22,500 bases of DNA, taken from Candidatus Moraniibacteriota bacterium. GTDB lineage: Bacteria > Patescibacteriota > Minisyncoccia > Moranbacterales > GWC2-37-73. Position 1 is the stretch's first letter; the number at the start of each line of letters is the position of its first letter. Below are positions 1 through 7,077 of this stretch, piece by piece. Position numbers and translations under genes: made by a program. The notes under the pieces are model-generated. The model was not told the origin of the DNA. It saw only the letters and a list, made by a program, of their open reading frames with translations, and ran no database searches. The stretch is from NCBI GenBank assembly GCA_003510895.1, contig DOKE01000017.1:1-22500 (forward strand), given 5' to 3'.

Positions 1-23
1 CTGCCGGACTGCTCCACCCCGCT
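1..23 (-). tRNA. 5' part of probable initiator tRNA-Met (cut by window edge)
   Basis: Read on the minus strand, the first 23 bases are an acceptor arm AGCGGGG, the bases TG, and the start of a D arm GAGCAGTCCGGCAG. The GCGGGGTGGAGCAG stretch is characteristic of bacterial initiator tRNAs. A TTGACA/TAGAAT promoter lies about 37 bases upstream of the mature 5' end, which supports a transcribed RNA gene. The anticodon is outside the window, so identity rests on the 5' half only. Base 1 reads as A rather than the usual C of bacterial initiators. Confidence 0.6.
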
Positions 24-66
24 ATAAAATTCCTACTGTAAAAAACAAAAAACAACAGTATTTCCT

Positions 67-94
67 ATTCTAAACTTTTTTAGAACTTTGTCAA
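67..94 (-). promoter_or_regulatory. promoter of the tRNA gene at the left edge
   Basis: On the minus strand TTGACA (89-94, a perfect -35) and TAGAAT (67-72, five of six -10 bases) are 16 bp apart. They lie just after the stop codon of the upstream small membrane-protein gene, so the tRNA can be transcribed on its own. Confidence 0.65.
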
Positions 95-105
95 CAATCC
101 TGTTT

Positions 106-636
106 CTACATAAACTCCAAATATCGCAAAAATTTTTCATAGGTTTCCAGTGTTTCCTTGGCGACAGTTTCATCCAAAACAAAACTTTCTTCGTGCACGA
201 TTTTGTTTCTGACTTCGTGCGCCTTTTGCAACTCTTCCAAATAGTCCAATTGATTGGGATTTACTTGCGCCAACCTTTCAGTCATATTATTTCCTTTGTA
301 TCCAATCTTTCCCAAAATATCATCCACAATCATATCCGCTTCCAAGATAGCCACTTTGAATTGAGAGATGCTGCCTGTTTTCATTCTGGACACAACTTTG
401 TCCCATTTCTTTTGCATTTTTCCTTTGGAAACAACCGGAATATCCATACCAGTCAAACCTTTTCTGATATCGCCACCCAACCCTTTGACCATAAGAATTA
501 AAATGACATCAAAAATAAGCACCAGCGAATAAATAACCAGAAAAAATTTCACAAAACTCATAAACGGAGAATTGTAAAAATTAGTGAGCAAAATAACGGT
601 TACATCAAAGACATCTGCATAGCCTGAAAGATTCAT
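106..636 (-). CDS. small single-span membrane protein of unknown function
   Basis: The 176-residue product has one clear hydrophobic segment near residues 28-52 and a charged, helical cytoplasmic-type remainder (residues 53-176) with no motif I recognise. The C-terminal part has an Asp/Glu/Lys pattern (EVRNKIVHEE) reminiscent of a helical bundle, but that is only impression. It follows gatA after 17 bases on the same strand and is probably co-transcribed with gatC-gatA. It is the last gene before the initiator-type tRNA. Small N-terminally anchored proteins of this sort are common in Patescibacteria (inference). Function unknown. Confidence 0.75.
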   Translation of the reverse strand: MNLSGYADVFDVTVILLTNFYNSPFMSFVKFFLVIYSLVLIFDVILILMVKGLGGDIRKGLTGMDIPVVSKGKMQKKWDKVVSRMKTGSISQFKVAILEADMIVDDILGKIGYKGNNMTERLAQVNPNQLDYLEELQKAHEVRNKIVHEESFVLDETVAKETLETYEKFLRYLEFM

Positions 637-653
637 AATATTTTTTGCAAAAA

Positions 654-2108
654 TTAATTAATTTCAAACGTATGAGCGGCATTCAAAAGTCCTTCTTCAT
701 CAAACCACTTTCCCATCAACTGTCCGCCAACCGGAAGTTTTTTTCCTTCTTCATCTATCGCGCCAATCGGAAACGAAATAGCTGGCACCCCCGCCAAGTT
801 AGCTGTAACCGTATAAATATCAGATAAATACATTTTCATCGGGTCTTCGGTTTTTTCTCCAAATTTGAAAGCTGTTTCCGGAGAAGTGGGAGAGAAAATA
901 AAATCCACTTTTTCAAAAGCTTTTTCAAAATCCTTTCGAATAAGCGCTCTGACTTTTTGCGCTTTCAAATAATAGGCGTCATAATATCCGGCGCTCAACG
1001 CGTGAGTTCCCAGCATAATTCTTCTTTTCACTTCTTCTCCCAAGCCATATTCTCGAGTGTCCATATATGTTTCCAGCAATGTCCTGTCTTGAAAATTATT
1101 TTCCGCAAAATCAGTTTTTTTCTCATCATCAATTCGAAGGCCATATTTTATTCCGTCAAACCTCGCCAGATTTGAACTGACTTCCGAATGAACCAAGATG
1201 TAATATGTCGGCAAAGAAAAAGAACTGTTTGGCAAACTTATTTCTTCAATTTCCGCTCCCAGCGATTTGAATTTTTCAACAGACTCGTCAAAAATTTTTT
1301 TTATTTTTCCATCCAATTTTTCCACATATTCCTTGGGAATTCCAATTTTCATTCCTTTGATATTTCCTGACAAATAATCTTCATAATTTTTTTCCGAGCT
1401 TTGAGCGCTTGTCGCGTCCATCTTGTCCCATCCGGAAATTTTTGAAAGAACAATAGCCGTGTCTTCCACTGTTTTGGCAAACGGACCGATCTGATCCAAG
1501 CTGGAAGCCATTGCAATAGCTCCATAACGCGAAACTCTTCCATAGGTTGGTTTAAGTCCGACAATTCCACAAAAGGAAGCTGGTTGGCGAATTGAACCGC
1601 CAGTGTCAGTTCCCAAAGCGCACACTGCCATATCCGCCGCCACTGCCGCCGAGCTTCCTCCGGAAGATCCGCCCGGCACTCTTTCCAAGTCAACAGGATT
1701 CTTGGTTTTCTGATAGGCGCTATTTTCCGTTGAGGAACCCATTGCAAATTCATCCAGATTGGTTTTTCCCAAAATGATCGCTCCGGCTTCTTTTAGTCTG
1801 GCGATAACAGTCGCGTCGTAGGGCGCGATATAGTTATCCAAAATTTTTGATCCGGCTGTCGTTCTGATTCCCTCCACGCATAAATTATCCTTGATAGCAA
1901 TAGGTATACCTGCCAAAATTCCAACCGTTTCTCCTTTGTAAATTTTTTCGTCCACAAATCGCGCTTGATTCATCGCCAACTCTTTTGTCAAAGTCAGATA
2001 CGCTCCAATTTCGCCATCTTTCTCTTCGATCGCGTCAAAATATTGCTCAACAAGTTGAGTCGAAGTAATTTCTTTGTTTATTAATTTTTTATGCAGTTCT
2101 CGAATCAT
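654..2108 (-). CDS. gatA: Asp-tRNA(Asn)/Glu-tRNA(Gln) amidotransferase subunit A
   Basis: GatA is the amidase subunit of GatCAB. It releases ammonia from glutamine or asparagine, and the complex uses it to convert Glu-tRNA(Gln) and/or Asp-tRNA(Asn) to the correct aminoacyl-tRNA. The 484-residue product has the full amidase signature. Visible catalytic residues are Lys73 (IKDNLC), the cis-Ser148 in PGGSSGGSSAA and nucleophile Ser172 in GTDTGGSIRQP, with spacing as in characterised GatA proteins. Length is normal. Its start overlaps the gatC stop by four bases (ATGA), so the two are translationally coupled. gatB is not in the window and must lie elsewhere. No sign of damage. Confidence 0.97.
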   Translation of the reverse strand: MIRELHKKLINKEITSTQLVEQYFDAIEEKDGEIGAYLTLTKELAMNQARFVDEKIYKGETVGILAGIPIAIKDNLCVEGIRTTAGSKILDNYIAPYDATVIARLKEAGAIILGKTNLDEFAMGSSTENSAYQKTKNPVDLERVPGGSSGGSSAAVAADMAVCALGTDTGGSIRQPASFCGIVGLKPTYGRVSRYGAIAMASSLDQIGPFAKTVEDTAIVLSKISGWDKMDATSAQSSEKNYEDYLSGNIKGMKIGIPKEYVEKLDGKIKKIFDESVEKFKSLGAEIEEISLPNSSFSLPTYYILVHSEVSSNLARFDGIKYGLRIDDEKKTDFAENNFQDRTLLETYMDTREYGLGEEVKRRIMLGTHALSAGYYDAYYLKAQKVRALIRKDFEKAFEKVDFIFSPTSPETAFKFGEKTEDPMKMYLSDIYTVTANLAGVPAISFPIGAIDEEGKKLPVGGQLMGKWFDEEGLLNAAHTFEIN

Positions 2109-2392
2109 AAAACTGATTTGACTTTAACATATCCATTTTTCATTTCCGGAGCGTTTTTCAAAATATTCTCCCGTCCGATTAAACCAAAATCAGAAGCCTT
2201 GTCAAAACGAGAAACATTTTTCATTCCAGTGATGTGTCCAATCGGTTCAACTTTTTCCGTATCCAATTCTTCCATTTTTTTAAAATATTCCAAAATATCG
2301 GAAAGATCTTTTTGATACTTTTCGATTTCTTTTTCTTTCAAACTTATGCGAGCCAAATTGGCAATATGTTTTATTTCATCAACTGACAACAT
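2105..2392 (-). CDS. gatC: Asp-tRNA(Asn)/Glu-tRNA(Gln) amidotransferase subunit C
   Basis: GatC is the small subunit that wraps around and stabilises GatA-GatB. The 95-residue product has the usual opening for the family: an initial helix with IKHIANLARISL, the acidic-helix region (YQKDLSDILEYFKKMEELDTE) and a C-terminal part rich in N/A/P. Length matches the family. It is first in a gatC-gatA pair with an ATGA overlap. No Shine-Dalgarno sequence is visible before the ATG. The upstream 106 bases hold an imperfect inverted repeat instead of an obvious promoter. Confidence 0.95.
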   Translation of the reverse strand: MLSVDEIKHIANLARISLKEKEIEKYQKDLSDILEYFKKMEELDTEKVEPIGHITGMKNVSRFDKASDFGLIGRENILKNAPEMKNGYVKVKSVL

Positions 2393-2403
2393 ATATAAAA
2401 ATT

Positions 2404-2494
2404 TCTAATTATTCTAATTACTCTAATTTCTAATAAAATCAAAATTTGAATATTTATAAATTATTTAGGTTAATTAGGAATTAGATTAATTAGA
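2404..2494. repeat. imperfect inverted repeat built of CTAATT/AATTAG units
   Basis: Between ligA and gatC, the arm at 2404-2419 and the arm at 2479-2494 are reverse complements at 15 of 16 positions, and the similarity continues inward with gaps. Each arm is itself a degenerate tandem series of CTAATT units spaced 7 to 10 bases. The DNA is nearly pure A/T, so a hairpin would be weak. No run of T follows, so it is not a clear terminator. Confidence 0.6.
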
Positions 2495-2498
2495 CCAA

Positions 2499-4601
2499 TT
2501 ATTCTTCCAATAAATTCTTAAAACCTTCTTCATTCAAAATTTTCACCCCAAGTTCCCTGGCTTTGTCATATTTGCTTCCGGGATTTTCTCCCGCCACGAC
2601 ATAGTCGGTTTTTTTGCTCACCGATGAAGAAATATTTCCACCTTTCTTTCTTATAATATCTTTTGCCTGGTCTCTTGTAAAGCCGAACAATTCCCCCGTC
2701 AAAACAAAAGTTTTGCCAATCAGCTTGTCGCTTGTTTCTTGTTGCTTGTCGCTTATTATCAATTCTACTCCCGCCTTTTTCATTTTCTCCAACATATTCA
2801 AATTTTCTTTGTCGCCAAACCACTGCGTGATGCTATCGGCGGCTTTTTCTCCAATCCCTTTGATGCTCGCCCAATCTTCATTTTTTATTTTTGGAAAATA
2901 TTCAATAAAATCCTCCAAATTTTTTATCTTGTTTTGTGTTATATTTTCCAAGTTGTGAGTTATGAGAACGGCTGTTTCTTCCCCGATATGTAAAATTCCC
3001 AACGCAAATAAAAATTTTTCCAAAGAAATTTTTTTGCTTTCTTCAATAGCCTTCACTAAATTGTCCGCCGATTTTTCCGCAAATCTTTCCAACGCTTCCA
3101 AATCGCCTTTTTTCAATTCAAATATTTCCGCCGCATTGGAAATCAATCCTTCAGAAATTAATTGTTCCACAATTTTTTCTCCCAACCCATCAATATTAAA
3201 TCCTTTCTTGCTGACAAAATGAATTATTTTTTCTTTCTCCACCGCAAAACATTTCGAATTAACGCAATAATGCGCAACGCTTAATTTTTGTCCCTTGTCG
3301 CTTGTCGCTTGTCGCTTAACTTCTCCTCCACAAATCGGACAAATTTTCGGCATTTGGAATTTCTTTTCTTTTCCGGTGCGGAGATTTTTAATCACTTCCA
3401 CCACTTCCGGAATCACATCGCCGGCTTTTTGAATAACCACTGTGTCCCCGATTTTTATATCCAATCTGTTTATTTCATCTTCATTATGCAATGTTGCGCG
3501 ACTGACAGTGGAGCCCGCCACTTTCACCGGACGAAGATGCGCCACCGGAGTCAACGCTCCCGTTCTTCCCACTTGCACAAAAATATCTTCCACCACAGTA
3601 ACAACTTTTTGCGCCGGAAATTTGTAGGCCACTCCCCAGCGCGGAGATTTCCCTGTGTATCCCAAAGCATCCTGAATCTTTTTGGAATTTATTTTAATAA
3701 CTATCCCGTCTATTTCGTATTCTTGTTTTTCTTTTTTGCTTGTCCAATCTTGATAAAATTTTTCCACCTCTTCAATATTTTTGCAAAATTTGTAACCCTG
3801 ATTCACTCTGAATCCCAATTTATTCAAAAATTCCAGTTCTTCAATTTGAGTCTGTGGAAAATTAAATTCTTTTTGCTTTTCGCTAATATAATCTATATCG
3901 TATATGAAACTGTCCAATCTTCTTTCCGCAACAACTTTCGAATCCAATTGACGCACTGATCCGGCGGCGGCGTTTCTGGTGTTGGCAAAAAGCAGTTCTC
4001 CTTTTTCTTTTCTTTTTTTGTTAATTCTTTCCAATTCTTTTTTCCCCAACCAACATTCTCCCACCGCGATCAAATCGATTTTTTCATTCAATTCCAAAGG
4101 AACGCTTTGGATGGTTTTCAAATTCTGGGTAATATCTTCTCCGATTGCTCCATCTCCGCGCGTCGCGCCTTGAACAAAAATTCCATTTTCATAAGTCAAA
4201 ATAATTTTCAACCCGTCAATTTTAATTTCACAACAATAGTCTAAACCACGTAACTCGTAACTCGTAACTCGTAACTTGGATTTGGAAATTAATTTCCTAA
4301 CCTTTTCATCCCATTTTTTCAATTCCTCGAAATCAAAAACATCGTCAAAAGACCATTGTTTCATTTTGTGCTTGACTTTTTTGAATTCATCCAATGGTTT
4401 GTCTCCCACTCTTTGCGTCGGACTAGTTGAAGAATAAAACTGCGGAAATTCTTCTTCTAATTTTCGCAGTTCCTCAAAAAGAGAATCATACACCTCGTCA
4501 GAAATTTCCGGTCTATCCTGAACATGATAAGAATATCGATGCCTATCGATTTCTTTTCTCAGTTTTTCTATTCTATTTTTCACCTCATTATTTTTCACCA
4601 T
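2499..4601 (-). CDS. ligA: NAD-dependent DNA ligase
   Basis: LigA seals nicks using NAD+ and joins Okazaki fragments. The 700-residue protein has every domain in order: the Ia NAD-binding region (residues 1-90, including HRYSYHVQDRPEISDEVYD), the adenylation domain with the KIDG motif whose Lys127 takes AMP, NTRNAAAGSVRQLD near 207-220, the OB fold, a four-Cys zinc finger (C421, C424, C446, C451), helix-hairpin-helix repeats, and a C-terminal BRCT domain (about 625-700). Three linker-like segments (residues about 108-119, 428-438 and 617-628) are encoded by 7-bp tandem repeats, which pushes the catalytic Lys about 10 residues beyond its usual position. A promoter and a further heptamer array lie in the leader. 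The gene follows the pilus terminator and precedes gatCA. Confidence 0.97.
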   Translation of the reverse strand: MVKNNEVKNRIEKLRKEIDRHRYSYHVQDRPEISDEVYDSLFEELRKLEEEFPQFYSSTSPTQRVGDKPLDEFKKVKHKMKQWSFDDVFDFEELKKWDEKVRKLISKSKLRVTSYELRGLDYCCEIKIDGLKIILTYENGIFVQGATRGDGAIGEDITQNLKTIQSVPLELNEKIDLIAVGECWLGKKELERINKKRKEKGELLFANTRNAAAGSVRQLDSKVVAERRLDSFIYDIDYISEKQKEFNFPQTQIEELEFLNKLGFRVNQGYKFCKNIEEVEKFYQDWTSKKEKQEYEIDGIVIKINSKKIQDALGYTGKSPRWGVAYKFPAQKVVTVVEDIFVQVGRTGALTPVAHLRPVKVAGSTVSRATLHNEDEINRLDIKIGDTVVIQKAGDVIPEVVEVIKNLRTGKEKKFQMPKICPICGGEVKRQATSDKGQKLSVAHYCVNSKCFAVEKEKIIHFVSKKGFNIDGLGEKIVEQLISEGLISNAAEIFELKKGDLEALERFAEKSADNLVKAIEESKKISLEKFLFALGILHIGEETAVLITHNLENITQNKIKNLEDFIEYFPKIKNEDWASIKGIGEKAADSITQWFGDKENLNMLEKMKKAGVELIISDKQQETSDKLIGKTFVLTGELFGFTRDQAKDIIRKKGGNISSSVSKKTDYVVAGENPGSKYDKARELGVKILNEEGFKNLLEE
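2724..2751. repeat. heptanucleotide tandem array inside ligA, BRCT side
   Basis: Four consecutive 7-mers, cttgtcg, cttgttt, cttgttg and cttgtcg, fill 28 bp, followed by a partial ctt. On the coding strand they give the peptide SDKQQETSDK in the linker between the helix-hairpin-helix region and the BRCT domain. The unit is the same as that of the array at 3294-3314. Confidence 0.85.
3294..3314. repeat. heptanucleotide tandem array inside ligA, zinc finger
   Basis: Three exact copies of cttgtcg plus a partial ctt. On the coding strand this gives KRQATSDK between the two cysteine pairs of the zinc finger. Three 7-mers keep the reading frame and give a 7-residue peptide period. Confidence 0.85.
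4249..4276. repeat. heptanucleotide tandem array inside ligA, before the catalytic lysine
   Basis: Four exact copies of cgtaact in 28 bp. On the coding strand they give LRVTSYELR, inserted just upstream of the adenylation motif KIDG. The unit differs from that of the other two ligA arrays. Confidence 0.9.
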
Positions 4602-4610
4602 TTCTTTTGC

Positions 4611-4638
4611 TTACTACTTGCTACTTTCTACTTACTAC
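4611..4638. repeat. heptanucleotide tandem array in the ligA leader
   Basis: Four 7-mers of the form tt(a/g/t)ctac (ttactac, ttgctac, tttctac, ttactac) fill 28 bp between the predicted ligA promoter and its ATG. On the transcribed strand this is a purine-rich GTAGTAA series where a ribosome binding site would be expected. Confidence 0.85.
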
Positions 4639-4646
4639 TTATCTCA

Positions 4647-4676
4647 AGTATACCAGAAAAACAAAAAACTAAGCAA
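4647..4676 (-). promoter_or_regulatory. ligA promoter with extended -10
   Basis: On the minus strand TGG-TATACT (-10 at 4647-4652) is an extended -10 element. A weak -35, TTGCTT, lies 18 bp upstream at 4671-4676, inside the terminator of the preceding cluster. The leader to the ligA ATG is about 40 bases and contains the heptamer array. Confidence 0.5.
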
Positions 4677-4689
4677 AACGCCTAGTTTT
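4656..4689 (-). terminator. intrinsic terminator of the pilus gene cluster
   Basis: On the minus strand AAAACTAGGC, loop GTTTT, GCTTAGTTTT forms a 10-bp stem with one G-U pair (4665-4689), followed by a T-rich tract TTTTTTGTTTTT. The G-U pair forms only in minus-strand RNA. It lies 25 bases after the last pilin-like gene. Confidence 0.8.
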
Positions 4690-4714
4690 AAAGACAAATA
4701 TATTTTAAAAAATA

Positions 4715-5809
4715 TTAATCTTTTATACAACGAACCGAAGCACCCCTGTTATTCAAAAAATCTATCCCACCAGCAGTAAGATTGTCATCTCTAAAAACAT
4801 TATCCGCATCATCTTTCACTGCTCTTATATTATTAGATGATGACCAAAAATATCCATATATTCCCCTAAACCAAAATTTATTAGTAGCAACTTGTCCAGA
4901 AAATAATGCATTAAATTCCGAAATTCCGCCAACTTTTAATTCAATACCTGCATCATTACAATCCCATCCCCCTCCAGGAGAACTTCCATTTCTGCTTAAG
5001 TTACAACTAGCGGCTACTAGCTTCAAACTATTCTCCAATATGTGCCACTCATCATCAGAAGGAATATGCCAATCATTGGGACAAATTCCTTGATTGGGAT
5101 TGACTCCAATACTCATAGCTTCATCTCTTCGATATAATCCCCCATAAGTATCACAATCCATATTTGTATCTTGCGTTCCACTTGCTCCGGGACACCATTT
5201 TTCAATAATTGCATCTGCTGGATTAGGTAAACTATTTGCTCCAGCCAATATATTGCCAACATTCAAATTCCTGTCCAACCAACACTGATCTCCTATTGCG
5301 ACAGTGTCATAAACATCAGTTCCATCTCCATAATAATCTACACTGAGCACATTATCACAAGGATCAAATATATCCACGCTTATTTCTATGGCTCGAGAAA
5401 CTGTTTCATAACTCCCAATGGATTTTACTTCGCCAATAGCATTGGCACTGTTGCAAGTTGTTATAACATTATCTGAATCATCTTTAAAAGTAAGTTCATA
5501 TCCAACATTATTATCTGCAATCACAGCCAGCCCACCCACAACATTACAGCTCATTAAACCTGTAGTTCTTAACTCATCCACCGTGCCAAGATTATCCATC
5601 TTGATTTTAGCCAAAACTTTTTCCAAACCTGAATCCGCCGCTTGGAAGGCTCTAACAGAATCATCTGTTGAAGAAGATGTTTTTCTGCTGATGACGGAAG
5701 TTCCTGAGATTCCCACCACCACTGACAAAACAATGAACATTATCAACAAAGAAAAAACCAAGATTGATCCTTGATGCTTCTTCTTTTCAATTTTCAAATT
5801 TATTTTCAT
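4715..5809 (-). CDS. PilX-like minor pilin with C-terminal FISUMP-type domain
   Basis: The 364-residue product starts with a short basic leader and a hydrophobic helix (GSILVFSLLIMFIVLSVVVGI, about residues 14-34) followed by AFQAADSGLEKVL, as in PilX-type minor pilins. Glu at mature position 5 is missing, which is usual for PilX/GspK-like members. Residues about 160-364 match the FISUMP pattern (named from Fibrobacter succinogenes paralogs) as I know it: DQCWLDRNLNVG, GLYRRDEAM, GICPNDWHIPSDDEWHILE, FWSSSN and a terminal GASVRCIKD. Several cysteines in this half suggest disulfides. It is the last gene of the pilus cluster. By analogy with large minor pilins it could sit at the pilus tip as a binding domain (inference). 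The family names rest on motif memory. Confidence 0.85.
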   Translation of the reverse strand: MKINLKIEKKKHQGSILVFSLLIMFIVLSVVVGISGTSVISRKTSSSTDDSVRAFQAADSGLEKVLAKIKMDNLGTVDELRTTGLMSCNVVGGLAVIADNNVGYELTFKDDSDNVITTCNSANAIGEVKSIGSYETVSRAIEISVDIFDPCDNVLSVDYYGDGTDVYDTVAIGDQCWLDRNLNVGNILAGANSLPNPADAIIEKWCPGASGTQDTNMDCDTYGGLYRRDEAMSIGVNPNQGICPNDWHIPSDDEWHILENSLKLVAASCNLSRNGSSPGGGWDCNDAGIELKVGGISEFNALFSGQVATNKFWFRGIYGYFWSSSNNIRAVKDDADNVFRDDNLTAGGIDFLNNRGASVRCIKD

Positions 5810-5837
5810 TATTTTATCGCTGGTTATTTGTTTTTTA

Positions 5838-6443
5838 TTATTCTATCCCTGCTACCGAATAATCTCTCAAAGAAACCGTGGTTTGAATTTTTTCCTTGAC
5901 TGATCCAGTTCCCACTTCCATAAAAATCGTAACCTTCCCCATTTGCGGCGGAACTTCTGATGATTTTTCAAAAGAAAATTTCAAATCGCTAATTGTTTCA
6001 CTAGTTAAATCAAGCATTGGCGGGGGCGTGGGCGATGTACAGTCTGCTTCTACATTAGCTATACTTGGCACAAATTCTGTACCATAAACAATTTTCTTAG
6101 ATCCTATATCAAAATTAAACTCGAAACATTTTTCTTGAGAGTAATCATAACCCTTAATCCTAGTAAGACCACTTCCAAAACGTATTGAACTTGTCCTCAG
6201 TATCTTCGCCATAAAGTTCATTGCATATTGGGCATTTTCCAGATTGGCTTGAATTTCTTTAGCGTCTTTTTCCGACTGGGAAAACTTAGCGAAATATTCA
6301 GTAAAAGAAATCATCACCAAGGTAAAAATAAAAACAACCACCAAAGTTTCCAACAAAGTAAAACCCCTGTACCGATTCAAATGACCCGAATTAAATCCGA
6401 ATGATCCGAATTTATTTTTGTTTTTTGTTTTATTTTTCAGCAT
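5838..6443 (-). CDS. prepilin-like minor pilin (PilW/PulJ-like)
   Basis: The 201-residue product carries a type III signal: RYRG|FTLLETLVVVFIFTLVMI with Phe at +1 and Glu at +5, so it should be processed by PilD. The rest resembles PulJ/PilW-type minor pilins in layout (helix, then a beta-rich region), but no specific motif fixes the subfamily. The leader is unusually long (about 27 residues) and very basic. Its N-terminal half is low-complexity KNKTKNKNK, and the rest is encoded by a degenerate ATTCGGATC repeat at 6373-6412. It overlaps the preceding gene by 14 bases and belongs to a row of four minor pilin genes. Confidence 0.85.
   Translation of the reverse strand: MLKNKTKNKNKFGSFGFNSGHLNRYRGFTLLETLVVVFIFTLVMISFTEYFAKFSQSEKDAKEIQANLENAQYAMNFMAKILRTSSIRFGSGLTRIKGYDYSQEKCFEFNFDIGSKKIVYGTEFVPSIANVEADCTSPTPPPMLDLTSETISDLKFSFEKSSEVPPQMGKVTIFMEVGTGSVKEKIQTTVSLRDYSVAGIE
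6373..6412. repeat. degenerate short tandem repeat in a prepilin leader
   Basis: On the coding strand the segment reads as ATTCGGATC, ATTCGGATTT, AATTCGGGTC, ATTTGAATC: four 9-10 base units. It encodes FGSFGFNSGHLN just before the RYRG cleavage site of the PilW/PulJ-like prepilin. Confidence 0.55.
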
Positions 6444-7077
6444 ATTGTTGTTCTCCCCATTTAGTTAGAATAGATTGGGCATAAGCGCATTTGTTTTCCA
6501 TATTGCAATCCGTCACATTGGCAATATCATCCGGAGAATTATTTCCCCAAACAACCATACTGGTAATAGTTACATAACTACTAGCCGGACAAGCGCCTGG
6601 CGTATAATCAACTTCTATTTTTCTCTGAAACTTTGTTTCTTCCCCATTGCTATGAGAATAAAAACCATTATTGGAATCAATATTTAAATCATAAAAATTA
6701 GCAGAGGGATCATTATCACAATCATTAATCCCGTTGACATCAATACTATTTATATCTATTCTGCATTGAGTATTATCAGTATTGGGGAAATTATCGTTAC
6801 ATTCAAAAGATTCGGTTGTCGGATCACCATCCGCCCAGTTGTTGTCCCTAACATTTCTCACCAACTCCACTCCCTCCTGCGCCAATTGAGAAGCGATTAT
6901 TCTGTCTCGACTGTCAGTGGAATGAAGGATACTTTTCACCAATAAATTCGTCATCAACACCATAACAAAACTCAAAATAAGCATTGAAAGAAGAACTTCT
7001 CCAATGGAAAAACCGTGTCTCACAACACGCAATATAGAACCAGTAATCAATTTTTTATTTTTTTTATTATTTAGCAT
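6430..7077 (-). CDS. prepilin-like minor pilin (PilV-like)
   Basis: The 215-residue product has a basic leader of about 22 residues ending RHG|FSIGEVLLSMLILSFVMVLMT, with Phe +1 and Glu +5. The motif QLAQEGVELVRNVRDNNW after the helix is typical of PilV/GspI-like proteins in Gram-positive and CPR clusters (family knowledge, by motif). The C-terminal half has several cysteines. The start overlaps the previous gene's stop by 7 bases, and its end overlaps the next gene by 14, so translation is probably coupled across the minor pilin set. Confidence 0.87.
   Translation of the reverse strand: MLNNKKNKKLITGSILRVVRHGFSIGEVLLSMLILSFVMVLMTNLLVKSILHSTDSRDRIIASQLAQEGVELVRNVRDNNWADGDPTTESFECNDNFPNTDNTQCRIDINSIDVNGINDCDNDPSANFYDLNIDSNNGFYSHSNGEETKFQRKIEVDYTPGACPASSYVTITSMVVWGNNSPDDIANVTDCNMENKCAYAQSILTKWGEQQYAEK

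Noticed and set aside
68..85. Hairpin ttctaaa/tttagaa as a terminator of the small membrane-protein gene
   Set aside because: Nearly all A/T, no T tract on the minus strand, and it coincides with the spacer and -10 of the tRNA promoter.
88..501. 137-residue plus-strand ORF opposite the small membrane protein
   Set aside because: Antisense shadow, overlaps the tRNA promoter; the minus-strand frame has a coherent membrane span and an operon position.
1349..1753. 134-residue minus-strand ORF in another frame of gatA
   Set aside because: Out-of-frame shadow within the catalytic core of gatA; Trp/Arg-rich nonsense translation.
3288..3959. 223-residue plus-strand ORF opposite ligA
   Set aside because: Antisense shadow of a clear ligA; Phe/His-rich low-complexity translation with no domain and no promoter or RBS.
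2724..4638. CRISPR array or spacer-repeat locus
   Set aside because: Units are 7 bp and contiguous without spacers, and no cas genes are present.
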